Below, piece after piece: positions 25,556-34,592 of a DNA stretch of 64,000 bases. Numbering within the stretch: position 1 is the stretch's first letter; each line of letters opens with the position of its first letter. The notes under the pieces were generated by a model, which had not been told where the DNA came from, made no database searches, and saw only the letters and a program-made list of their open reading frames with translations. The stretch is from Aquatica leii (taxonomy: Eukaryota > Arthropoda > Insecta > Coleoptera > Lampyridae): the NCBI GenBank assembly GCA_035610365.1, contig CM069435.1, positions 67,143,389-67,207,388 on the forward strand. The letters are read 5' to 3'. The position numbers and the translations under genes were made by a program.

Positions 25556-26060
25556 GAATGATTTCAAAAAATCTGGCTTCATCCACAAAATTAATTGCAA
25601 TGCCTGCGACAGACTAAATATCAATCAAACTAAACAAAAACTAAAAAACCGTATTCAAAACTACAAGTACGATTGTAAACTAATTTTCAACGCCAAAAAA
25701 ACAGCGTCGTTATTACATCATACACAGTTCCGACATAACTTTAATTTTGACAACCCAAAGCAATTAAATTTTGAAACTAATTTTAACAAAAGACTTGTTG
25801 CAGAAATGATATTTATTAATTTATATAAAAACAACGTCAATTTCACTTAAAACTTAAGTTTAGTATATAATAATTTAATTAAAAAAATTAACATAGAGAT
25901 CACTAACTAATATGTACAAACTGTCTAACTTATCTATTAATTTATTTTTAAAAAATTCGATCAAATTGATGATCCCTTCTTTTAGGAGGTTGGATGAAAG
26001 CAACTACTTCATAATTTGCGACGTTTCGTGTTCTGGATAAAGAATTCATCAGGCTCGCTC
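25556..26060 (+). mobile_element. Penelope-like element 3' end (GIY-YIG domain and 3' UTR)
   Basis: Plus-strand reading NDFKKSGFIHKINCNACD then RLNINQTKQKLKNRIQNYK (25556-25670) matches the start of the PLE GIY-YIG nuclease (consensus SG.YKI.C..C...YIGQT...L..RI), followed by TASLLHHTQFRHNFNFDNPK, NFNKRLVAEMIF and NLSLVYNNLI, the family's C-terminal order. The GIY and YIG signature residues are replaced (GFI, NIN), and a stop follows NNVNFT. The downstream segment 25990-26060 has ACGTTTCGTGTTCTGG and TTCATCAGGC, a PLE terminal motif that on the minus strand resembles a degenerate hammerhead core. The reverse transcriptase part is absent, so it is 5'-truncated. Confidence 0.75.
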
Positions 26061-26170
26061 ACACTGAGTCAAGTAATTTTTTTTCAAAATAATTACGTTA
26101 CAATTAATACATTTAAATTAAAAACGTGATGTTAATTTGTAATTTGTACATCGTGCACATTTTAAAACGT

Positions 26171-26208
26171 ACGAACAATATAAATTTTCAAAAATTTATA
26201 TTGTTCGT
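26171..26208. repeat. perfect 18-bp-arm hairpin
   Basis: ACGAACAATATAAATTTT, then CA, then the exact reverse complement of the first 18 bases. Lies about 110 bp after the PLE end. No further function can be assigned. Confidence 0.85.
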
Positions 26209-26539
26209 TAATTTATGTTCTAATCTTAACCAAATAATTACCTTACTTAATTAACTAACTTAATTAACCTAAACTAAAGCTAGCTCCGCATACAGGATCT
26301 GTTAAAAAAAATTTTATAGTTAATGTGTTACTTATATTGGTTTAATTTAGTCTTATCTAAAATTGCAAATTTTTGTACGTTTGTCAAATTTCACAATATG
26401 ATGCGTATTATATTAGTATACAGATTTATTTGAAGTAGTAAAAAAATAATTTTTATATTTATAGGTTGAGAATTATGTATAAAAACAGGAAAAACACATA
26501 AACATTTAATTTTTATTTAAAAAAAAGTTATAAACTGTC

Positions 26540-27830
26540 TCTTTTAGGGGACGTCATGCATGGGAGACTAAATTGTATGGAAAACTTTAAAACAAGTTTT
26601 TTTGTCAGTTAACACGATTTCATTGTTTTTTCACTGAACTACAGCGACTTGTTTAGAAGAGCGGTATTCAAAATGTCTGCGATCTTTTGATTTCCACAGT
26701 TTATTTTGCTTCACACCTGTCAGTGGTTAATTGTCTAACCGATTATCACAAAGTGTTCCGTCAGTACAATAATCATGTTCAGCAAGATGACTTAGTAAGC
26801 CCACAGAAGTAAAATAATTATCAAAAAACAATTTGTAACCTTTATTGGATGGTATATTTGCAAGTTCCATCAGAGAAAGTACTACTTGACCACCTTATCC
26901 AAATCCTCTTGTATTGGTTTTCGTTGATTTTTTTGTATAAAAGTGCATAAGACCTAATTCTTAAAACTAAATCTGATAGGTTTGTTCTTTATGTATTATT
27001 TAGCATAGTGTTTGCCGTAGTCGGGTATCACGCTCTCGTCGATATTCAGGTTTCCTTCTAATCCACCAAAATCCTTAAAATTTTTGTTGAAATTGAAAAT
27101 AAGAGGTCTAAGTTTATAAAGCTTATCTGTTTAATCACATACTTTTAGACAAAATCTTTGAGACATTATTGTATCTAGTTTAATATACTATACTATACAT
27201 GCGTTTTTTGTTGTATCTTTTATACCGGAAACTAGCATACCACCAAAAAAACATATATCTTATTCGCAGTTACATTTAGTATTTGCATTTCTGTTTAATT
27301 ATATTTTGCAAAATGCGATCGTCAAAAAAAAATAAGAAAAATCATCAGGCAATTTTTTTATTTTGCAATTCATCTGGCGGATTTTTGACAACTCAATTTA
27401 CATTCAAATCTAATTTTGGTTTTGCCTTAGTCTATTTGATCTGTTTCTTTTTTGGCCAACTTCAAAGTCTAAAATTGTTTTTGTCTTTTTGAAGGCGGAT
27501 CTGGTTGAATTTGTGTAAATTCGATATATGTAGGTAGATCGTCGTCGCTGAACTTTCTTTCAGATGTTACAATGCAATTTGAGAACTTTTTAAATTTTAA
27601 AGCTGCTGATGAGTTGCTGTTGATGGCTATGGAACTTGTTTCAAGCTGTAGACTACTATACAAAACGACTTCAATTTCTGTTATCATAATTCCGGCTCTA
27701 AATGATTTATATCTTCGTCATGATCGTCATACGAATAATCACTATTTTCATGGCTGTGTTCGCCATCCATGGAGTAACATAAATGTCGGCAGAATCGACA
27801 TCAAAGCCTTCTAAAACTGCTACCAACTCG
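26540..27830 (-). mobile_element. piggyBac transposase remnant 3
   Basis: The minus strand begins near 27775 with an acidic N terminus (DGEHSHENSDYSYDDHDED, INHLEPE), followed by DDLPTYIEFTQIQPDPPSKR (about 27530). The DDE region reads LEGNLNIDESVIPDYGKHYA (about 27060-27000, first catalytic Asp), KGYKLFFDNYFTSVGLLSHL (about 26850-26790, second Asp), then YCTDGTLCDNRL, NKPLTGVKQNK and the equivalent of the RG..DY / V.W.D.K.V blocks to about 26560. The third catalytic block (GVDTxD) is not seen, so the 3' part is lost. Many stops and frame changes. The sequence type (NIDES.IP.YG, LFFDN.FTS) is closer to the PGBD3/4-like group than to remnant 1. Confidence 0.85.
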
Positions 27831-29160
27831 TAAAAATTATTCTTGAAAAATAAAACATTACCATACAAAGTGACCAGTATGCGCAACGTCCCTCACAAAA
27901 GACACTAACCTTAGAAGCAGATTACTCAATATTCCAATATGAAACGCTATCACTACTACTCAAAGGTGAATCGGTAACGTTTTGAACATAATATAGAGTG
28001 GAACTTATACACCTAAATTATTTATGTAATATAAATTAAAAAACACTTACTCTCTGCGACTGGTACTGTACTGACTAGGATCCATCTGTTAGTTTAAATA
28101 ACAATAGAAACATAACAAACACTTATTTTATAAGACTAGCGTACACAATTAACAACCAACACCATGCTGCAACTGATATTCAGGTTACCACCTACGTTTC
28201 GGCGCTAAAATTTAAATAATTGTCATCCTTTTAAAAGGACCTTATGCACTAATAGGTTAATAACTGTTTAATTTGTTATTTAATTTTTTATGACTCAGTG
28301 GTAAATAGTTGTTCTTCTTTTGTAGTTTTATTTCTGGTAATTTAAAGATTTCACAAAAAAAATTTCATCGAGTATCACAATTGTACACAAAATTATAACG
28401 TTTGTTAGACCGTTCAATTTTTAAATGTCTTAGGTTAGTATAGTATTTTACAGTATATATTTTTTTAATAGTTTTAGCTTTATAACAATTTTTGTATCTA
28501 TTAAGTGCATATGTCATTTTGTTTTTTAAATAACGTTTTCGTAATTGTACTTTTTTATAAAAAATTTGTAATAGTACTTTTGTGCCTAAATATTTGGTTA
28601 TAGTTTTTTTTAATGCGTTAGAACTTTAATATATTAAAAGTTATTAACCTTTTAAAAATTTTTGTATCAGTTTATAAAAAAACTTTGTTGCTGTTAAATT
28701 TTGCTTCTAAAATACATCCGACACTATTTTACATTAAATTATATAACTGTACTAAATAAAAGACGGACACATTTACACATTTATCACTGTAGTTATCAAT
28801 TTACATATTAATGTACTTACTCATGCTTAAAATTATAGTGACCTTTTAATACGTATAATAGCCTCAACAGTTATTTTTTTATTTAAGAATTTTACAATGA
28901 ACGGCATTTATTTAAATGGTGTATTTGTAATAACTAAAACCTTCAGCGTATGTACATATATAATTCTGATATGAAGGATTTTAAAATGATATTAATAACA
29001 ATAAATTTAGGTTTACATATGTTTATACTTGTAATTATAGTATAAAATTTTAAGTATGAAGTAATGCAATTACATAACTATATACATAAAAATATTATTA
29101 ACTATTTAAATTAAATAAAAAATACTATACGTATTGTTCATGCACGGTCATATGTATTCG
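27831..29160. other. spacer between piggyBac 3 and the defensin-like gene
   Basis: 27840-28260 is GC-mixed and contains CTTTTAAAAGG near 28230, possibly the decayed 5' end of the piggyBac element. From 28260 it is AT-rich with nothing recognised. Confidence 0.4.
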
Positions 29161-29167
29161 ATAAGTG

Positions 29168-29174
29168 TATAAAA
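29168..29174 (+). promoter_or_regulatory. TATA box candidate of the defensin-like gene
   Basis: TATAAAA, 56 bp before the start codon at 29230. This spacing would place transcription start about 25-30 bp downstream, leaving a 5' leader of roughly 30 nt. AT-rich surroundings make chance matches common, so support comes mainly from position. Confidence 0.45.
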
Positions 29175-29229
29175 TGTATTAAATTCTACAGTTATGTTGT
29201 TTTGCATTTTTGGTATCCGAACGTCAGTA

Positions 29230-29488
29230 ATGAAGCTGATTAACGTAGTGGAAACTGTGTTAACACTCATTATTATATCAAGCGTAGTAAACGGTAAGTG
29301 TTTATTGCTGTAAAGTATCGGTTTAATGCATTTTTTATATTTTAGCGTGTTGGTATGAGTGCGAACATTCAAAATGCTGTAGTTTAAAATGTTGTTTTTC
29401 GGTTGGCAGTTGCAGTGGCTATTGTGACGCTAATCGACGATGCATATGTTCAAGTCCGCAATACTACACTTATAAATTTAAAGGATAA
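29230..29488 (+). CDS. secreted cysteine-rich defensin-like peptide (two exons)
   Basis: Exon 1 is 29230-29293, intron 29294-29345 (52 bp, GTAAGT...TTTTAG), exon 2 29346-29488 with TAA at 29486-29488; product 68 aa. Residues 1-22 form a clean signal peptide (MKLINVVETVLTLIIISSVV then NA). The mature part begins CWYECEHSKCC and carries 10 cysteines in 46 residues. CxxxC (residues 33-37, CSLKC), ten residues ending SGY before the next Cys (48), then five residues and CIC (54-56) reproduce the CS-alpha-beta order CxxxC...C...CxC of insect defensins, which often read GGYC..k..CVC. Four cysteines are additional (residues 32, 38, 44 and one of the first two), suggesting five disulfides. A short tail rich in Tyr and Lys follows. 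A host-defence or venom-type role is inferred from the fold pattern; no family member was matched closely. No breaks: the frame is kept exactly across the splice. Confidence 0.82.
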
Positions 29489-30097
29489 CTTTCATTTATT
29501 TTGTGTGCGTTCTAAAATATATTATCCAAAAATTAACAAAAGTTTAGAATAAGAATATTTTACTATTTCCTTTAATACTTTTAATCTTAGAATACATGTT
29601 GCCATTTAAGCAGCTTTTTAGTACAAATTATCTGTTTTTTTGTTAATCATTACGGTGGTTAATAACATACTACTTTTTTTAGTGATTTTTTTAATTCCAA
29701 TTTTGTCGGTTATATTTGTACACATTTAACATTTTTTGTTGTGACAATTAAGTTTTTATAAAAAAATAGAAAATTTTTGTTTTTAATTTTTTTTTAATTC
29801 ATATTTTATTTTTATAGTTCTTCATTAAAAAAACGCTATACAAACTACTATATTTATAAACGTTGTTATTTCAGACTTTTGTAATGCTTTAATTTTACAT
29901 AATGTTCTTTTATCACATTCAAATTTTTTGTTGATTGTTGAACTTATATTTAATTTGTTTGTTTGTTAGTTGCATTTGTTTTTTTTTACTGTTTTTTAAA
30001 TTAATGTATAAACTAAGAACTACCTAAGTGTTGTTTTATTTTATTTTTTTTTTTAATTTTAAAACCTTCCCATTAAGTATATTTTTAAGTTTTTTAA
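29489..30097. other. 3' flank of the defensin-like gene
   Basis: AT-rich. No canonical AATAAA polyadenylation signal is seen within about 100 bp of the stop; variants such as AATAAG are present near 29549. Nothing else recognised. Confidence 0.4.
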
Positions 30098-30284
30098 ATT
30101 TTAATAAACATGTTTCGACTTATGGTCATCTTCAGGCGTATGCTATAAAATTAAAATTATAGAATCAAATGCTATTTTAAAGATACTCTTACATAAAAAA
30201 AAATAAGATTCGATTTTATAAATTTAATTTTATAGTATACGCCTGAAAATGATCATGACTCAAAACATGTAGCGTTTATTAAAA
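30098..30284. repeat. fold-back inverted repeat with Penelope-type terminal motif
   Basis: Left arm from about 30098 contains AAACATGTTTCGACTTATGG and TCATCTTCAGGCGTATGCTA. The right arm (to about 30284) is its reverse complement with scattered differences, and complementarity continues inward to a loop of about 20 nt near 30179-30198. On the minus strand the left arm reads CTGAAGATGACC then GTCGAAACATG, a motif found at PLE ends and similar to a hammerhead core (CUGANGA...GAAA), though the helix II pairing is imperfect. Probably two PLE terminal repeats in inverted orientation. Confidence 0.65.
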
Positions 30285-32192
30285 TAAAAAAAAATGAAAA
30301 TAAACTAATTGGAAAAGTTTTAATTAAAAAAAAATAAAATAATATAATATAATAAAAACTCATTTAGACCCAGTCAACATCTACATATTTGGTACATATA
30401 CTAGAAAGCTAGACGAAGTATCCAAGAAATATTACATATTCACATTACATATACGTAGTTAATATATAATAATAAATATTTATGTTATTGTGAGCATACC
30501 AGATACGGAACCAAGGAAATATAATGAAATGTTTGTATTTGCTATGTAACTTGGATAACGTATTCAATACATATAAAGATACACGTATTTGTTATATATC
30601 TTTGAATATATTTCAAACCAGTGCGATTGTAATATATAAGTTACAAAATGAAAATCCTTTCTATGATACAAACAATAATTTTTGTATCGGATACTTGAGA
30701 TATTCGTGTACCACATATATAATCAGTTTTATATATAATAAAAAAACAAAATAATAGTAAAATATAAACACGTTTAAGTATATACATATATGTATCTACA
30801 TCTACCCTAAATTATAATAAAAAAAACATTAAGTATTTTTGAAACTTTAGGTATGAAAGTTTTTTGGTTGCTAGTAGAATCAATTTCTCGCACTAAGTTG
30901 GCCCCCACCCCCCTCAAAAAAGAAATTCAATATTAAAACGTTATTACAAATAACGGTAAGTGTACCATATACAGTTTATAACATTTTTTAGAAAATATTT
31001 GTTTTATCATTTGACCCCTTAAACCTCTCAAAATGTTTTTTTGTTACGAAACGAAACCACGATGAACACTTTTAATACGTTTTATAGCACCTACTCGAAC
31101 GGCGGAGTTCTTAAAAGTTATCTTTCGGTGTTTTGTAAAAAATAACACAAAACATTCAAACTTTAAAAGTTAACATCTGACTAAATGTTTGTTGTACAAA
31201 GATAAAAAGTACAAATTATGTTTTAGTATTATTAGATTAGACGTAATTTGATAGGCCATCATTCCTTATTAATCACGCTGTATGTACTTTTTTAAAAAAT
31301 ATATATACCGTGATTCTGTTTTTTTTAGTTATAATTTATAAAAATAAAACGATTATATTCCTTTCCACGCTGATTTTGATTTATACATGTGTTTTTAATT
31401 CTAACAATTTTGCAGTAAGGGTAGCTGAAATAGTCAGTTTTTTCCACATTTTTTAAATGCAAAACGATAGGTATTAGATATAGTTTAGATAGATAATTTA
31501 AATAATTAAGATCTGTTTTCAGTCTACGAGTTTTTTAATTTCATATTTTGTTATGTAATGTGCCGACTGCAGGTGCTAACATAAAATTTTAATACTTTTT
31601 CTTCGTTTGCGTTGTAATATTTTGTACTTAGTATACCTGGGTAACTGTTTTTATTTTTATGAGAAGTTCCGATGTAAAGTAATTGTATGCACAATGTTTG
31701 AAGTTGTATACCGACTCTGTGACTCACCCAACCCATCTCTGCCGTTTCTATTGTCTACGGCTTTTCTTTGACAACCATCGGTCAATTTTTTTTTAATGTA
31801 AATATTATTAGGTACCTAAACTTTAGTGTATAATAAATAACGGAATTTAAACTTCTATACTTATTTACGTTTCGGCTAAAATATAAATGCCAAATTTTAA
31901 GCAGCCCTTACATAGTATATTGTTCCTTTTAACGTAAGCATGTTGTTAGAGAAGGAAAATGTAATTACCCAAGTTTGTACTTTTGCCAAGAACACGCATC
32001 CCTTCTTCATTTTCAGTTGAAATATAATTTTTTTTTCAGAAGTAGAACGTTTTTGTGTATATCAGTATATTTATAGTGCAATTGAAGGTGCAATTTGTGT
32101 TAACGTACAACTGTTACCTGTTACACAATGTAAGTATTATATCTTATGTAAATTAACAACTAGATTTTTCTATGGTTTCCTCAATATTGTAG

Positions 32193-34054
32193 AATTACAT
32201 TAATTGTGGAATATGTTGAAGCGAAAGAATTTCTGTGATTTGTCGCGCCGACAAAAGCGGCGTATAATTTTGAAACAAGCCGACTCATTTAATAATTCAG
32301 TTACTGAATATAATTTGGAAACTACTAGAATTACTAACATTTTTTAAAATTTGCAAACATTGCCTTTTAATTTAGAACATTCACGATCAGACGAGAAAAC
32401 ATTAAGTAATTTTGAACAAACTATATCAACATGTCTGTAGTAGTTAATCATAAGTTAGGAATTTACTTTTAAGGCACACTACAAAAGGCAAGAAATGAGG
32501 GCCGAAAACATAAATTATGAAACAACTGAAGATGAGGACTTAGGCCGTGGAGAAGACTATTTTAAAAAATATTACTTTATGTAAGCAGTATTGACGACAG
32601 ATTAAGAAAAATTGAAAAAAATCCTGTAATTGTACCCAATAAAGAGAAGGATTCATTGATAAAGTCTTTTTTGCCAATAACATCAATAGTGGAAATGAAG
32701 AATTTTGAACAGTTGAAAGAAGATAAAATTAATCTTCAACATTTTGTAAGTTTTTAACAATAATGATATCAATTAGGATTTACACATTAAACACTAATTA
32801 TTATACTTATAATGAATCATTTTCTTTAATTCTGTTTCTTACTTCATTTTGCTATAAACTGTACGATCATTACTGTTTTACTTAGATACAGCATTTAGTA
32901 AACTTATTGTTTTTTTTGTAATATATGAGAAATTTTAAACTTTCTATTTGTAGCATCAATATGTCAGCAGAATTGGTGGTCGCAATGGAAAAGAAACATT
33001 GCAGAGAATTTACAAAACTGTGTTCTCTAACAAGTTTGCAGTTTTATGTTCCTGGCTAGGCCATCGAGGAAACTTTGCAATAAAAAATTTGCAAACAACA
33101 ATTGTAATTAAAGGTAGGAATTAAATGATAATCTGATAAACGTATCCATCTTGCTATTTTTTCAGATATAAAACTTGGCGAATATGCTGATTTTAAAGAG
33201 AAGGACATTGAGTCTTCTGTTAGCGAATGGTTCCGTTTAGCGAAACTGCGGTTGAGGCGAGAAAATGAAAAGTAAAAACAATTAAATATATTTATTTTTT
33301 TTTATAGCTATAGAATGCCTTAACTTGAAGTGTACAATAAATAATTGCAAAAGCATGTACCTATTCATGTGTGCTTTAGTCAGCGACGGCGCCAGGGGGG
33401 GCTTGGGTGGGCACATACCCACTCTGTTTACCCAGGTGCCCACCCGCATGTCCATCCAAATTGGAGAAAACAATTTTTGAATTAAATTAATTTTATTAGA
33501 AAGTTTAAATAACTTTTATTTTTAAAATCTTCCATCAAAAGTTTTAAAAAAATATTTTTACGCAAATGAATGTGCCCACTCCAAAATTATTGTGCCCATT
33601 TGTGCCCACCTGTCTAAGAAAACCTGGCTCCGTCGCTGGCTTTAGTATTCTTACGAAAAACATATAAAAGTATAAGAAAAGCTTTACACATTGATTTTGG
33701 TGTGGAAAGTAATCGTAATTTTTGCATATTTTTACTTTTTTAATTGTATCATTAATATTGCATGTTAGAACACTTTATTACACACTGTCAGTAGCAATAT
33801 TAAAAAAGTAAAATATTTAGAAAAAATATTAGTGATTAGATATTCAATTAATTTATTTTTATCAGTTAAATTGAAATGATTAAGTGGTATATAAAATATT
33901 GTACGTGGAAAGGTACAGTTTTTTTGCAAATACTTTAATTAACAAGACTCGCACTGCTACAATAAACATGCATGTCCCGTTTGTCACATAAAGTAATTAT
34001 TTTTAATTGTTTTCTTATTTCAGGTTTTCGCAGGAAAACGCAGAAATATACTAA
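32193..34054 (+). pseudogene. DUF4806-domain gene, 3' exons intact, 5' part damaged
   Basis: A possible 5' UTR exon ends at 32128 (donor GTAAGTA); the acceptor at 32192 precedes ATG 32213, giving MLKRKNFCDLSRRQKRRIIL, a basic N terminus. An in-frame TAA follows at codon 45, and a frame change lies between about 32430 and 32585. The rest is clean: exon to 32745 (PVIVPNKEKDSLIKSFLPIT, FEQLKEDKINLQHF), intron 32746-32953, exon 32954-33113 (HQYVSRIGGRNGKETLQRIY then FAVLCSWLGHRGNF), intron 33114-33165 (52 bp), exon 33166-33271 (EYADFKEKDIESSVSEWFRL), then either stop at 33273 or splicing over 33272-34023 to a last exon 34024-34054 ending SQENAEIY. LPIT..., L..IGG..., R-I-...G..-F and DIE..V..W.R order is typical of DUF4806, a domain of unknown function. 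It could be a decaying host paralogue or cargo of the surrounding element. Confidence 0.68.
33381..33638. mobile_element. hAT-type MITE with perfect 8-bp target duplication
   Basis: 258-bp non-autonomous element. The left end CAGCGACGGCGCCAGG and the right end CCTGGCTCCGTCGCTG are inverted copies with about one base gap or mismatch. It is flanked by identical GCTTTAGT at 33373-33380 and 33639-33646. An 8-bp duplication and a CAG(C/G)G start are the hallmarks of hAT elements. Both subterminal zones repeat GTGCCCAC words. It lies inside the last intron of the DUF4806 gene. The perfect duplication points to a recent insertion. Confidence 0.92.
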
Positions 34055-34253
34055 AATAAAATAAATAAATTATTATTATTTAATAAGTATATGTATTACT
34101 AAATATTATTTTGTTATATTTATGTAGTAATAAATCGAGTTAATTTTGAAATTTAATTTTTTATTTTTGTTTAATCAAAAAATTATATCTACACCTGATA
34201 CATTCCATTACATGTAGGATATGTAAACGATTCTACATACCATTATCTGTAAT

Positions 34254-34356
34254 ACTAGATACGAGTTTGGTACATAGCAGTTCCTCATGGATGATATATA
34301 AACGATAACACAATTCTCTATACTAGATACGTCTCTGGTACATAGTAGTTCCTCAT
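34254..34356. repeat. 68-bp tandem duplication in subterminal zone
   Basis: ACTAGATACG followed by GGTACATAG.AGTTCCTCAT occurs at 34254-34288 and again at 34322-34356, a period of 68 bp, with a few substitutions. Lies within the right subterminal region of the candidate 4.2-kb element. Confidence 0.75.
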
Positions 34357-34592
34357 CGAAACATATTTGAGCTGACTATGTAACATACATGATACGATTA
34401 TTTCCATATCTGATATGTATATGTTCTGTAGTTATTGTGTGTACCTAATATATATTTGAAACATGTACAATGTTGCTGACATTCATACATATTTGCCATG
34501 TAAACGATACAATTGTGCCATATGCCTGAGATGATAGCGTTCTTTCAGGAATATTTCAGATATGTATAAGTTATAAGTGTGTGTTAACTGGG

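Larger units (their letters stand above)
30369..34592. mobile_element. possible 4.2-kb DNA element carrying a DUF4806 gene
   Basis: CCCAGTCAACA at 30369-30379 and TGTTAACTGGG at 34582-34592 form an 11-bp inverted pair with one mismatch, flanked on both outer sides by GA (30367-30368 and 34593-34594), a possible 2-bp target duplication. Both subterminal zones (about 30380-30780 and 34180-34570) are crowded with GATACG/GATATGT-like words and GGTACAT, as seen in elements with many transposase-binding sites. The interior holds the DUF4806 gene and a nested hAT MITE. No transposase was recognised, so superfamily is unknown; short TIRs and a 2-bp duplication can occur by chance. Confidence 0.4.

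Noticed and set aside
27604-27640. CTGATGAG within piggyBac remnant 3
   Set aside because: No GAAA core follows; it is part of the decayed transposase coding region.
29148-29372. Minus-strand 74-codon frame over the defensin-like gene
   Set aside because: Antisense shadow; the plus strand gives a coherent spliced gene with signal peptide and cysteine framework.
33282-33473. 63-codon minus-strand frame
   Set aside because: Covers the left end of the hAT MITE and intron sequence; not a gene.
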